The notes: generated by a model not told the origin, from the letters alone. Positions 1 through 12,560 are shown, counted from the stretch's first letter. The stretch is 64,000 bases of DNA from Channa striata (GCA_033026295.1 CM065175.1:15079837-15143836); one strand, 5' to 3'. Numbers and translations: made by a program.

Positions 1-2361
1 GTTAAATTCTACAGGTTATAGATTTCTTTGACAAACATTGCAGCCTGTGCCCTTGAATCTAATTCTTTACTGGCACATTTTAGCTCAGAAAAAGGCCCTT
101 TGTGAAATAGATTCAGGGAAGGCAGGAAGCGCACAGACCTTCAGGCAGTTAAGCCGAACCACATTCCTGCTAAAGTGTCGACAGAAAATGGAGAGAAACC
201 TGAAAAACTGCTTTTATTGAACTCCCCGTTGCTCAGCCACTGGTGACTGTATGGTACAGTCAGCTTTTTGCATTTCTCTCACAAACAAACGTCATGCATT
301 TTTCCAAGGCTCTCATGCTGCAGACATTAGGCCGTTTTTCATGTGCTCCTCCAGTTTTATTGCGTCGTCACATTTAAGCACGACTCACAAACAACGAACC
401 AGCCTTGACTTTCATAAAATAAATAAGTAACTACTTGGCATTTTGTGGAATTATATTTTTTGTACAGTTGGATGTTACGCCGCCTTTTTGTTTACCTAAA
501 CTTATCAGTCACTCGGTATTAAAAAGAGCAGCCTCACCACATTAGTAAATTAACACAGCCCGCACGATTTGGCTCTGGCTGAACCATGCAGCCAATTTTA
601 GTGGACGAGGCTGTTTATAAACGCAGAAGGAAGGTTTAATGTGATAAACTGAGCCACTGCACGGCCTATATGCTGACTCTGCGAATGCCTGGCTGAATAA
701 TTCTCCCAGTCATAAAATGGGAATTGTCTTCAAATTTATTATATTAAGACAATTTTAATCACGAAACGAAACAGTCTTACACAGTAATAAGATACCGCTG
801 AATAAAGCCCAGTCAATTCAAGTCCAACAGCAAACCACCTGGGCGGAATGAAACACTAATGCTTCCCTGCACAGGGCAAATTCACAGGCTTTGATGTAGG
901 AAAAGCGAATTTGGGTCAAATTCTAAAATTGGTTGCTTAACGAGATTAGTGATATGTGACACATGTGCCCACTTACTCCGCAGTGACGACAAATGTAAAT
1001 TGCTTGGAGTGTAGGAAATAGCCCGTGTCCAAAGGTTTATATTGGGCGTTACGAGAACGAACAGGCGACGCAAAGGCTGCAGCCCCTTCTGCAAATCCCC
1101 TCAGTTCCATAGCAGATTTTTATTATATGAAATATTGAGCGTAGTCTATGATTTGTGCCTATATCAGCTACACTGCCACGACCCTCAGACGGCTACATGG
1201 TTCTTGTAGTTTTTTATTCCAACATTTTGTTTTTTGCACAACGTGGAAGCCTCAATAGGAGGAGTCTTAAAGCACAACACGCTGCGTTTTGATGCCACAC
1301 TTGGTAAATTAACATGTCGTCATTTGAAGATATTTTACGCATGGAAACAGAAAAGCAGCATGATATTAAACACACTTTGGTGAAACACAGTCAAGGTTGG
1401 AGGCTTTAATGATCCTCAAAATGTTATTCCGAAGAAAAAGCAACCAATGAGAGACGGTTTTTACAGCCTATTGTTTTTGTCGGTCGGTGCCAAACTGGAC
1501 CGACGACAAAAGTGCAGCGTGACTCCTGTTGCTCCACTGCTCGTAGACAGATTAGTCTATATTTAGCCAAGGTTGGCTGTATTAAATTCACATTGTGAGA
1601 CGACTAATCCTTAACAGCCACGATAAATTAAAAATTAAATAGCTTCCGCATTAATTAACGCATGCGCAATACATGCCCAAAAATATCCCTAACTCTCAAA
1701 CTCTTCCAAGTTCTTTGTTGTGGTGTAAATTCTTCCGGTTGTACCACAAATATGAAGCCTCCCCCACTGAGTAACGTTTGCATCGTGTCGCCTTTCACGG
1801 TCAGAAGAAGGGATCCTCCGTTTTAACCGTCTGTGCGGAGGTTAAGGTTAGGGTTAAGGTGAGGGTTAGGTTTAAAATGAACTATAAGGTAAAAAAAAAA
1901 AAAAATTGGCAGGTTACGCATCTTGAGATGAAACTGTATTTGAATATGTTTTGATTTATTCTTCAGGTTAATGTTGTAGGGTAATTTAATCATACAGTTA
2001 ACAAATCTCATCCAAAGTAACAGAAGAACCCGTGTGTGAAAGGCCTGTGTGGCTGCTTTAAAATAGCCTTAATTGGACCAACGCAAAATTCCTCTTCAGT
2101 ATTTTTCCTTCCCCATACAGCCAAAGGTCTGCTTTATAAACTCATTGACTCATATAGCCTACACGTTGAGGCGTAAGCTATCTGTCATTTTGTGCTAGTG
2201 GTCACATGGCTTTGGCCCTCAGGAATGGATAGAGATGGATCCCCACGTCAGCTTGTACGTCTAAGGATTTCTGCTCCACCAGTCTGCCTCAAAGTGACTG
2301 GAGCGCAGCGCCGCGGAGGAACTATGCGAGGATTACTGTAGGACGTTTCCACCAGCAGAAT
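1..2361. other. hoxa13b-hoxa11b intergenic region and hoxa11b upstream region
   Basis: No coding sequence is supported here; the short open frames lack homology, codon bias and splice context. By cluster order this is the 3' flank of hoxa13b (outside the window) running into the hoxa11b promoter. AT-rich Hox/Cdx-type sites are visible, for example the palindrome GTTTATAAAC near 614. The last 300 bases before the hoxa11b start are the expected promoter and 5' UTR; no TATA box is obvious. A telomere-like G-rich tract sits at 1840-1873. Confidence 0.6.
1840..1873 (+). repeat. TTAGGG-like degenerate tract
   Basis: About 34 bases made of imperfect GGTTAAG / GGGTTAG units. It resembles an interstitial telomere-like repeat or the TAACCC-rich ends of common fish repeats; a similar motif in the opposite sense occurs near 59890. 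Too short to assign a family. Confidence 0.4.
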
Positions 2362-4160
2362 ATGGATTTTGATGATCGGATCTCTGGCTCTAATATGTAT
2401 TTACCGAGCTGCACTTACTACGTCTCCGGAGCAGACTTCTCGGGTCTCCCTCATTATTTAACCCAAAGCCAGTCCTCTTGCCCCATGACATACTCCTACC
2501 AGAGCTCGGCGCTGCCACAGGTCCCATCCGTGAGAGATGTGGCTTTCAGAGACTATGGCATTGATACTTCCAGTAAATGGCACAGCAGGGGGAGCCTATC
2601 ACATTGCTACACTGAGGATATCGTGCACAGGGACGGCTGGACGAGCACGACCTCAAGGGGGGGCGAGATCCTGGTGAAAGGCAGCTCCGGCGCCAGCCAC
2701 GGCGGCTCCTCCAACCCGACGACGGGGTTCTACGGCAGCGTCGGGAGAAACGGGGTCCTGCCGCAGGCGTTCGACCAGTTTTTCGATACCGCGTACGGCG
2801 GCGGGGAGAGCAGCGCGACGACACCGACACCGGCAGCACAAGCGTCAGACGCGGACAGGCACGCTGTCAAAACCAGCCCCGCTCCGGCTCAAGCGGGCTC
2901 GGACACGGCGGAGAGCTGCAGCCCCAAGTCGTCCTCCGGCCACAGCGAAGAGAAAGCGAGCAAAGGCAGCAGTGAGTAGCGGCGCTCAATGCACGGAGGG
3001 AAGTTTAACGCGTCGCTCTTAAAGCGTTTTATATGCTGTTTTATAAGCACGTAAGGTTTATGGAGGCCCTGCAGATTTACCCTATAACAAAACTACGTTC
3101 TAAACGACAAGATCACGTGCTTGGGATTGAAATTGGCCGTGAGTACGGCGACGTGAAGCTCGTGGTGCACGATTTTAAACACTATCTCCACTTTTCTCCG
3201 TAGTGGGCTTCGGTATCGTAAACGTGCCGCGCACACTTCATGCATGTTTTTTTTTAATGCTTTACAAATGTTTGTTTTAAAATCAAAAGATGTCAAAAAC
3301 AGCCCAACTCTCCTTTATTTGTCTCCATTCAGCCATACTGTTGCTCATCATATAGTTATGTTCAACATGTGTATTTTGGAGGTTTATGATTTGTTTTATT
3401 CCATGTTGACTGAAGTGGGCTACTAGGGCATTTAAATCTGACAGTGGACCTGATTTACGCCCGGAGCCTGCTCCATATTTAAGGGATTATAAATATTTAC
3501 AAATTTACTGGATTTGCGAGGATTTAATTCCACAACTGTTTTCCATGAAGTAATTTCCTTCACGAACCCTAAAATAACAGCTTTTTACGCACACTGAAAT
3601 CGAAGCAGAGAATAAAAGCATATCAGATACATGATACCCCTTTCTGTTTGGGTTAGGCCCACGCCCTCACCCTTGAAAGCTGCCAGTATGGTTTTACAGA
3701 TTTCACTCAGTTTTCACAGCTTCCGACACGTAATCCTTCATGCCCAACATCAAGTCCAGCTTTGTTTTCAAACGTCGATGCTGTGGACCAGAGAGGAAGG
3801 AAACACTTGAACTCCAAAGCTGATGTAGACCATCAATGCTCCTTCAACTCAAGAAAAAAAAAATCACGTGCTTCCATTGTGTTTATGAATGTCAGGTGGT
3901 GACATTTTGATTTGAATTGTGTTGCAGGTGGCCAGAGGACGCGCAAGAAGAGATGTCCGTACTCAAAGTATCAGATCAGGGAACTAGAGAGGGAATTCTT
4001 CTTCAGTGTTTACATCAACAAAGAGAAGCGTCTGCAGCTCTCACGGATGCTCAATCTGACAGACCGCCAGGTGAAAATCTGGTTTCAAAACAGGAGGATG
4101 AAAGAGAAGAAACTGAACAGAGACCGTTTACAGTACTACACCACAAACCCCCTGCTATAA
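2362..4160 (+). CDS. hoxa11b: Homeobox protein Hox-A11b
   Basis: Two exons, 2362-2971 and 3928-4160, 280 aa. Exon 1 opens with the Hox11 N-terminal signature (SNMYLPSCTYYVSG at about residues 10-23) and later carries the group-11 block GRNGVLPQAFDQFF. It ends in phase 1 at a GTGAGT donor; acceptor TTGCAG. Exon 2 encodes the homeodomain (about 207-266) starting at RTRKKRCPYSKYQ, with the recognition-helix core KIWFQNRRMKEKK and the C-terminal QYYTTNPLL typical of group 11. The start is the first ATG giving the family N-terminus; tetrapod proteins have a second Met in front. It is a nuclear DNA-binding regulator of posterior axis, fin and kidney development. The intron (2972-3927) is AT-rich. 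Upstream neighbour by order is hoxa13b, downstream hoxa10b. The alanine- and glycine-rich expansions of tetrapod HOXA11 are missing, as usual in fish. Family and group assignment are secure; the b suffix rests on the gene set of the cluster. Confidence 0.97.
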
Positions 4161-4333
4161 AACTGAACAAAGACTGTCCCCAGCCTGCAGCCATGCGCCC
4201 TCTCCCTCCCACCTAGGCCACATATCTACATCATTACCTGGAAAGGAGGATGTTTTTTTTTCTTGTGCCAGACTTCATAAAGAATTCTACTATTTATAAA
4301 CTATTTTGTCAGTAAACACCGTTGGATCTGTAT

Positions 4334-4363
4334 GATTATTATTATTATTATTATTGTGGATTA

Positions 4364-4436
<73 letters not shown>
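4334..4436. repeat. (ATT)n trinucleotide microsatellite
   Basis: About 100 bases of ATT/TTA repeat, interrupted once near 4356-4364 by GTGGATTATA. It starts about 170 bases after the hoxa11b stop codon, so it probably lies in or just beyond the 3' UTR. The long poly-Asn and poly-Tyr frames across it are artefacts of the repeat. Confidence 0.95.
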
Positions 4437-4439
<3 letters not shown>

Positions 4440-7400
4440 GGGCCATTTGCTTACCCGATAAATCAATAATTTCTTACCAAGTTGCGATATGTTTACGCGG
4501 AAAACCAGATGTTTTTGAATTTCTTTTATTGGGTTATTTAATAATACACGGAGATGACTGTACTGCATTTTTTAAAAATAATCTTAATGTTTCCTTAAAA
4601 TTAAACTTAATTTCCCAAATTAACACGTACCATACTGTATTTTTTAAAAATATATTTCTTTACCTCCAGAGGACACTCAGATTTACGCACGCACTTTCGT
4701 TCTATTTCTCTTTTTATTTCCTTGTACAAATATAGCTCCGATACTTGTAACGGTTTGCTTGTTCTGAAATGACTAAAGTAGTTAGTGTGTATATATAGTA
4801 AAGTTAATATGGCAATAGTGGCGATCATCAAACTGCCCCCAAAATGACTGATCGCTGTTGCATAGTTAGAGAATGAGTTAAGATATAATCTGATACTAGC
4901 TCATTCACTTAATACATCATAATCTGATATGCAACATCTGCGCTTTTTCCTCTGTAAGGAGCTTTGTTGAGCTGTTGGCCGTAAAGTTGGATTAATCTCC
5001 AACTTTATCCAAAGGGCAAACCGCTGATAAAAGAGAACCCCCCCATATGAAACATAACCTCATATTTTGTTTTATATGGCAGCACGTGGATCGTATCAGA
5101 TGCATGATATGTAGGCCTGATGCTTTTTATTCCCCATGGGTGGAAATAAGATCCGCTGCAGTTAATATTTGATATCCATTACAAAGGGGTCATTCATTAC
5201 AGGGGGCGACGTGGAAAAGCTGAATTTTGACTTAACATACCTGCTAAAGCTTCATGAAACAGTCTTGACACTTTGATTTGATTTCATATAGATCTAACAC
5301 AATGCCTCTTTTCAAAGAATGTGAATCTACGTGTGATCATCTCATCAAAGTAGATATTTATGAGATCTGAAGATCTTCTGCACTAAAAGCCACCATGTGA
5401 TAACCCATCTAGGCAGTGGCCCTGGAGTAAATAAAGAAACGGACATACTCCGGGTCACTCCTCACTGCCTCTGGGATCATTTAATAATTATCTAGGGTGG
5501 ATTGAGCCAAAGCCCCCACATCAGCTTTGATTGTAATAAACGGACAACGAGTTTAGACCTTTTTTTACCTTAACAAGCAAAGCAACAGGTAAAATAAGAC
5601 ATGCGCGCGCAAAAAAAAGCGGGTCAACATTGGCCGAGGTGGCTTTATGTCCACCAGCAGGCCCCTGAAAACCGCTTGAATGGCCTGCTATAAGCTAATA
5701 AGGACCCTGATGCCTTCCTATATATTGTGCATCCTGTGAAGCTCTCAGGAATTCCGCTGTGATTGCTGCACATCCTCCCAGTTGCTCCAGTAACTTGGCC
5801 ATAAAACGCGGATTCGTCTGGAGCATTTGGAGTGTAGTGCAATAAAGCGTCTGAGACCAAGGTTATTAACTGTGACTAAGGGGCTGAAAAACAACGGCTG
5901 GGAGCACTGAAAGCTTGTGTTCACGGACCTTCCGGCGTCATTTGTTTCAGCATCTTGCCGTGGTGAGAATGCTCTGCTTTCGTGGTGTGCAGCAGTGCAG
6001 GCCCGCAGTCTGCGCCCACTGGGTGGCGCTCGTCAGATCAATGTCATTGCCGGGAATTGAGATATGAAAGACTTTTGCCTCGCCGCACAAATGCTTTACA
6101 ATATGTCACCACCTCGGGATTTCATTGTTAAGGTAGGCACTGAAATATTGTAAATGCCTTTTATGGTTACTGGCGACTATGGGCTTTTATATCTATGTCC
6201 AAGTCTCCAATCGATTCGAGTTTATCTCCATCAGAACGACACTAAACTGAAGATGGTGATTTCTTTTTTTATCTTTAGATGCAGATGTCACAGTGTGATG
6301 CAATAATTAAAAAACTGCACAAAAGTTTTTTTATGAATTAGTCACGAGTCTAATGCAGGTTCTCAGGTTGCAGCTCTGCAAAAGTTATGGGCCTGGAGTG
6401 ACTGATGTGCACTGAGAAATAAGATCACAGGGGAGTGTTTTTGAGTCATGTCGGGCGGCCTCTAACTTTTAGAATTTCTATACAGTTTAAAATGCAACTT
6501 AATTTTACGGACAGTACATTTGAGTTGTGATGCTCAGGAGTTGTGTGGACATTGGAAACTTTGGTTTGTCTCATATAGACTCTTTGTTCACTTTGATACT
6601 CTGATGGAGCTTCTTTCACCCATGCATGTTTGTGGGTGCGAGACTGTGCAAAGACAGAATGAAATATTTTTGCATTTTTTATACATATATTTTAAAGTAG
6701 TATAAATTTAAAATGTTTTATAGCATTAATAATAAAATAAAGCTAGCTCACCCACAGCGCAGACTGAAACATCAAAGGAAATAAATTAATGATTATTATC
6801 ATTCATTGTAGCCAGACTGCTGCAGGTTTGACGCCATATAAAATGGCTGTACATAGATTTCTACACTTTATGGCTCCAGACATGTAAGAAAATGGAGGCA
6901 GCCGGTGTTGAGATTCATGCTAAACGCGCCTTTGGGACATTTAAGATTGACCTAAATTCTGGTGGTCTTTAAAGGATGCGGGTCTGACTTTCATAACATA
7001 AACATTTGAAATATTAAGGCAATTCAGGTTATTTTTCTTGGTTGTTTGTTATTTGTCTTGGTTGTTGTTAAAAACCAACTATTTTAATTCACTTGCACTC
7101 CAGCTTTGTAAAAAAATAGCATTATAAATTAATAGTAAATCGTAACATTTAAAATCTACTGTTGTATGTTTTTAACATGTTCGGCTGCGCAATGATTTTT
7201 GTTTTGTTTTAGTTCACATTTGTCACTTTGCTCTATATTCTGTCCACCAATGTGTGTAGGCCTGTTCTGTCAAAGCGATAATAAAAAAAGTAGTAGATAA
7301 AATAGAAAAATAGACGGTTTTGTGTATTGACAAGAAAAACAGGAAACAAAACAAATGTTATTAGCGGGTAGAAGGTTTAGCTGATAGTGACTCAAATTTA

Positions 7401-8296
7401 ACTAAAACTGTGATTATATGATATGTTTTTTTACGAATACCTAAACTAGTTGGTAAATGGAGGTCTTGCAAATTCCGAGTCGTTTTACGGGATAATATTA
7501 ATATTAACAAGCTGTACTGTTTCTGAGTTTCTTGCAAATGTGGCAAGCATTAAGGTCATGGCACAGAAAAAAAAAGTAGCTCCAGGGTTTTGGCGATTCG
7601 TTCAGTGTGCCTGCGTGTCCCCCCTCATAAATGCTCCAGATCCTCCGCAGTGAAAGGTGTTTTGGACGCAGTCATGACCTACATTCACACCACAATCAGA
7701 TAAGATGGAGGAGTCCACAGGCAGTGATTTGGTCCTGGTTTGTCACTCTGCCTAACAAGCTGAAGCACTGTGGAAATGGACAGTGTACAGTCCATTAAGA
7801 TGTTTTTAAAAATAGTCTAGTAATAATCACCAGAGCAGCACAAGAAGTGTTAAGAGGCCTCCGACCAAAGGGTCACACAGGACCCTTTTGGATCTTTGAT
7901 GCACCCTGAGCTTCTCAGAGGCACCTCTAGAACCCTTCATTTTTACAGTGCTGTAAAACCGGCCATAAAGCTATGCATTGTACATAATTGTTAGGGACAG
8001 CTTTCACCAACTGAGTTGTCATGTAGTGCTTGTTGGACACTTCCAGAGGCTTCTCCGGCGATCGGGGCTAGAAATCTGAATTTGAAAGAGATTGAAAGAT
8101 TCCAGCTAAATCCCATCGATGCACCATTTTCCCCTCACAGTTTTCTCTTTACTTAGCCTAAAACAAAATATATGACACAGTCGAGCTGCCTGCTCGAACT
8201 GGGAGGAGTCTGCAGTCGCCTGCTGTTTTAATTGGCTGCAGGCTACAGTGAGAAGCGTGAGTATCAGTAATTATTCAGCAATGTTTTGCACAAGAA
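4437..8296. other. hoxa11b-hoxa10b intergenic region
   Basis: No gene is supported. The left part is AT-rich. The segment about 5400-6250 is more GC-balanced and carries a TGGCCATAAAA Hox/Cdx-like site (near 5797) and a CTCF-like motif at 6016-6030. This is where Abd-B class Hox enhancers and insulators usually sit. The final 150 bases before 8297 are the hoxa10b promoter and 5' UTR. No homeobox (WFQNRRM-coding) remnant was found. Confidence 0.55.
6016..6030 (+). promoter_or_regulatory. CTCF-like motif, forward
   Basis: CCACTGGGTGGCGCT fits the CTCF core CCASYAGRKGGCRC except for G instead of A at position 6. It lies between hoxa11b and hoxa10b; CTCF sites between posterior HoxA genes are known in mammals. 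Motif match only. Confidence 0.5.
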
Positions 8297-10231
8297 ATGT
8301 CAGCCAGAAAGGGCTATCTTCATCCTCCGTCAAATTATACCACAACGATGACATGCCCCAACAGTCAAGCTGGAAATTCGTTTTTCGTGGATTCTTTAAT
8401 CAACGTGAGAACCGACGCTGGTTCATATTACCAAAGTAACGGTGTGTATTTGCCACCAGCCTCGGAATATTCATATGGACTCTCCGGTGGCTCCTGTTTC
8501 CCGGGGATCGGTAAGCGCAACGAGCCAACTACCCAAAGCCTGATCCCGTCTTCTGCTCCGTATGTGCAAGGGATGGAAACGTGGCTGGAAACGTCGAGAT
8601 CCTGTCGTGTGGACCAGCCCAGCGGGCAACATATGGCCCAGTGTTCATTTTCACCGAGTATAAAAGAAGAGAGCGCATATTGTCTTTATGAATCGGACAA
8701 ATGTCCCAAAGGAGCGACAGTAGATGAGGTTTCCTACTCGAGTGCATCATGCCCTGTCACCGGCAGCACTGTGCCAGTCCCCGGCTACTTCCGCCTGTCT
8801 CAGACGTACGCGTCGTCCAGGCTTTACCATGATGTCCAGCCAAACATGAATCAATTTACACCGCAGCGACCTCCCCGTCTGGACAGCCGGTCCTCCCAGC
8901 AGCCGGCTGCCTCCGCGGAGCCGGAGCGGAAGGAGAGCCACGAGGAGGCGCCTGTCCCTGCGCCTTGCGTCCCAGCCAGAGAGGAGGACAGCCGCGTCTC
9001 CTCGGAGAGTTCCTCCTCCCCTGAGCCCACTGAGACGTGCAATGCGGACTGTCCAGAAAAGCCCGTCAAAGGTGAAGAGCAGACATCCACTGTAGAAATG
9101 TTTCATAAAATAGCTGATGCCATAAAGGAAACACACATTAAATATAGGCGTCCATAGTTTTCTCGAGCGAACGGTTCTGAACCACAGAGAATTTGCAGGA
9201 GCGTGAGTGCTGGATTCTGTAAGAGAGTAAATTTAGGTCACACACAGACACTCACAGGTGTGTTTTACTGGGGTATTTTCCGCTTTATCAGCATGAAGCA
9301 AAATCAGGCGAGAATCTGGAATCTTTTGTTATTCACAAATACGCTGGTATAGTTGTGCTTTTCTGCAAAGATATGCACGCAGGCCTTATGAATTAATTTA
9401 ACTTTAATGAGGTTTTGATGGATGAGGAAGAGAAAGAATTATGAATGAACTTTCTAAATTAATATCAACTGTTTATTTCACGTGTTCTGTCATCAAAATG
9501 CACGGGCCTTGTTATAATGACGCCAGGCTGCTCAGGATATGGTTTGTATTGTTTAGTTATAGTTTATGTCTTAATACAGACGCGTTTGGTCACAGACTCA
9601 CGGATTGGACCTAATAGGGCAAATAGCTGTTTCTGTTAAATGAAAATAGTTGAATTGTAGTTATACGGATGATCAACGTAATTATGTGGTTGTGCGTAAA
9701 ATCGTTGAAATTAAATAGAAAACAGAAACAATTAGTGTAATTTATGGCTGCATGGAAGGTGCCCGGTTAAATTATAGGAATTATCCAGCAAATGCTTAAC
9801 TTCTTAATAGATTAATACCAGTATTTTTCAGCAAGTTTTCAATTTTAGTGTATAATGTCGTTTTGAAAAACACATGTTTCCTCCATTAGCCTATAATTGC
9901 TGTGCCACACCTGTTGCCTAAAATCTCTAAAGTGTAACGTCTCGCTTTCATTGTAGGAGATGGAAAAATGGAAAATACGGCAAACTGGCTCACAGCTAAG
10001 AGTGGCCGAAAGAAGCGCTGCCCCTACACCAAGCACCAGACTCTAGAGCTGGAGAAGGAGTTCCTCTTCAACATGTACTTGACTAGAGAGCGTCGTCTGG
10101 AGATCAGCCGCAGTGTGCACCTCACTGACAGGCAAGTCAAAATCTGGTTCCAAAACAGGAGGATGAAACTGAAAAAAATGAGCCGAGAGAATAGGATCCG
10201 AGAGCTCTCCACCAACTTCAGTTTCTCGTGA
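8297..10231 (+). CDS. hoxa10b: Homeobox protein Hox-A10b
   Basis: Two exons, 8297-9071 and 9957-10231, 349 aa. The N-terminus MSARKGYL followed by NSFFVDSLIN, then GVYLPPASEYSYGL and GKRNEP, is the Hox10 signature, and it fixes the start. Exon 1 ends in phase 1 (AAAG then GTGAAG); acceptor TTGTAG. Exon 2 carries the ANWLTAKSGRKKRC junction with the Pbx-contacting Trp (about 269), a homeodomain at about 275-334 (KIWFQNRRMKLKKM) and the C-terminus RIRELSTNFSFS. The homeodomain and flanks are near-identical to other HOXA10 proteins. The role is posterior axial and appendage patterning, in the nucleus. An internal ATG at 9968 could give a homeodomain-only isoform like the short mammalian HOXA10. 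A poly(A) signal is at 10632. Confidence 0.97.
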
Positions 10232-10631
10232 GACTGTGCGTCTTTGGCGCCCTCCTCCATCCATGGCAAGGGCGCCTGAGCGGAGCCCTCCACCCAACTG
10301 TGAGAATGTCAATGGAAAATAGGACCCTACTGCTAACTTATTGATTGTTGTTCTTTCGAAAGTGTTATTTTCACTTCTGTTTTATTTTGTCGTGCATATG
10401 TATTTATAAATGGCAACATTTGTAAGGTTGATTCATTGTCTTTAAAATGTGACCACAATGTTTCAGAGCTTCAGGCTTGTACATATTGTATATTCAACAT
10501 GAGTGAACCAGTGGAATTTGCATGCTGGACTGACCCTTGGGACACTTGTGTTACGGTGAAATGTAGGCTTTTATGTGACTTAAGAACCCAAGAGGTTTGA
10601 TGAATATTTGCACATTTTTGCTGGTCAAATT

Positions 10632-10637
10632 AATAAA
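10632..10637 (+). other. hoxa10b poly(A) signal
   Basis: AATAAA about 400 bases after the hoxa10b stop codon, the first canonical signal downstream, implying a 3' UTR of roughly 420 bases. Confidence 0.6.
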
Positions 10638-11235
10638 ACCATCCCTGCAACTGCAGACTTCTTATTTCATTCAGAACAAGCTGGCTGGCAGCTGTGCGCT
10701 GTTTAAATCTTAGAACTGGCACAGGTACAGTACACGGTGTTATTCCTTTTTAGTTGGGTCGGACTTGTGCACAATAAATATTATTGCAGCACAAGAGGCC
10801 GATGTTCTTGATAGTTTGGGTCTGTAATTGATGTCTGAAAGCTCTGCATGACATCAGACTGAAATGTAAGCTTCGCAATAAGTACAGTAGCAGTGTGTTT
10901 TTGTCATCATTATTATTGCACTGAAATTACTGTGAAATGCCTGCATCATAAGAGGTTTCAGAAAGTAAGCAATAAACACTAATTAGTAAGCAGCTGCACT
11001 TTTCGGACTAAGACAATCTATAATGTGGCAAAACAGTTTGAGAAATGCTGCACGTTAGAAACTGTGGTTTCCATCTGTAACTAGAATCTGAACATTATAT
11101 TTTGCACCTTCAGAGTTCAAAAATTCTTCCAGTCACGCGCTACAAAAGTGTTTTAATTGGGAAACTACAGAATTATCGTGACATGAAAAAAATTAAACAG
11201 ATACAGCAGATTTTCCTGAAGAGGAGAGCGGGCTG

Positions 11236-11310
11236 TGGAGTGGTTTAGGTAGTCTCATGTTGTTGGGCTTTATTGTTTCTCCCACAACACGAAACTGCCT
11301 TGATTACCTC
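11236..11310 (+). ncRNA. mir196: miR-196 precursor hairpin
   Basis: The 5p mature sequence lies at 11246-11267 and begins TAGGTAGT, the exact miR-196 seed. The rest matches miR-196 (CATGTTGTTGGG) except that base 9 is C instead of U. The 3p arm, around 11284-11305 with GAAACTGCC, pairs with it across a loop of about 15 bases: GGTAGT (11248-11253) with ACTGCC (11294-11299), and TGTTGT with ACAACA. The changed base at 11254 faces A at 11293, so the usual U-A pair becomes a C-A mismatch; A 11257 and C 11290 also mismatch. The position between the group-10 and group-9 genes is the conserved vertebrate locus. It represses Hox mRNAs post-transcriptionally. Confidence 0.93.
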
Positions 11311-12560
11311 AGTAATAACTCGTCGCATCATGAAAGTGAATCACTATTAATTGCTGAATGAAATTATTCAGAATTTACTCTTCTATCAGTATGTTTTCTG
11401 GTTAAAAGTTGTAATTTATTGTGCGTATTAGAGAGCAATTTTACGTTTCTATTTGTCTTCGTTTCTCATGATGAAACCATAACACTGTTATGTGTCTTGT
11501 AGATGTGATTAGATTTATTTTTCACCATATCTGTCATTTAAGGCCATCTCTGAGAGTGAGCTACAGAATGGGAAAAAAAATCGCGGGGCTGGGAAATGAA
11601 AGAATTCAGGGTTGTATATGTCCAGGAGAGAAGGAAAAGACAGACAAGGCCTCGGTTATGATCATTGCAGTCTGCCAGTTGCCTCGCCGTAGGAAACACC
11701 GGATGCGTCTGCTTGCGCCAGAGAAAGGACACAAAGGCAGAGCTTTATTGGTGATATTTAGCTTAGACAGCCAGGTTGTAACCTGAAGAAAAACAACCCA
11801 ATTGCCTGTGATAAAAGGACTGTTATATAGCACCCAACTAACAGCACCCCACTTCCCGTTTTAGATTGCCTTCAAAGTTGACCCACAGCCCTGCAGACAC
11901 TGCTGCGCGCATCCTGGAAACGGCCCTTTAGGATGTTTAGATACAGTCAAATCCAAAGATCCCTAAACACATCTTTGCTTGTTTTATGCTGTTTAACAAG
12001 CGTCGAAAACAGTTTTGCAAACCAACCACGACCAAGAACCAGGATTTTCTTTCCAGACTGAGTTTTATAGATGGACGTCATTAAATTATTACAAGGTTTT
12101 TATAAATAATCCCATTAGGTTTTTATTAATATAGACTTTTGAGGGAGGAGGTTGTTTGATGGTTTTGCTAATGGAGGCTTTAAAGTGGTTTTACCCCTGC
12201 CCCCTATCACAACTATGTTCGATTACACTAACATAGGATCGCTTGACAAAAATCATAACGTTTATTGCTTATAAAACGAAATATTTCCCAATAAAGGCGC
12301 CGGGATTTGCTATTAAAATATGGTGGGGAAAATGGTGGCCATTTAGTCGAGCAGCAGGCTGATTTATTATTTATTGTTCTGTCCCACGGTCACGTGTTTG
12401 AGGCGCCCTATCCAGTCTTTGGCAAGGTTCAACTTACTGGACGCATCGAGCTCCAAGCTTGTGCAGCAAAGCAACACATTGTATCATGCAACGAATTTAT
12501 TTTTCCTGAAGACTGCAGGATTTTAGGCTTCGTGGTGTGTTGCTTGTGCATTTTTTTGCA

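Larger units (their letters stand above)
10232..12560. other. hoxa10b-hoxa9b intergenic region with mir-196
   Basis: Holds the hoxa10b 3' UTR (to about 10.65 kb), the mir-196 hairpin and the hoxa9b upstream region. Around 12240-12400 there are typical posterior Hox promoter elements: AATAAAGGCGCC, TTTATTATTTATTG and an E-box in GGTCACGTG near 12390. No further coding sequence is supported. Confidence 0.6.

Noticed and set aside
1..2361. hoxa13b coding sequence
   Set aside because: Searched for Hox13 homeodomain and N-terminal features; none in the window. It should lie to the left.
2546..2841. Arg-rich minus-strand frames opposite hoxa11b exon 1
   Set aside because: Shadows of the GC-rich coding exon; no homologue or splice context. 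Similar shadows oppose hoxa10b (8747-9136), hoxa9b (12639-12953) and hoxa2b (20507-20899).
4290..4735. Open frames encoding long poly-Asn and poly-Tyr across the ATT repeat
   Set aside because: They are translations of the microsatellite and have no other coding features.
6103..6132. Short reading frame MSPPRDFIVK ending at an AAG/GTAGGC donor upstream of hoxa10b
   Set aside because: Its phase does not fit hoxa10b exon 2, and nothing else supports it as coding; a non-coding exon is possible.
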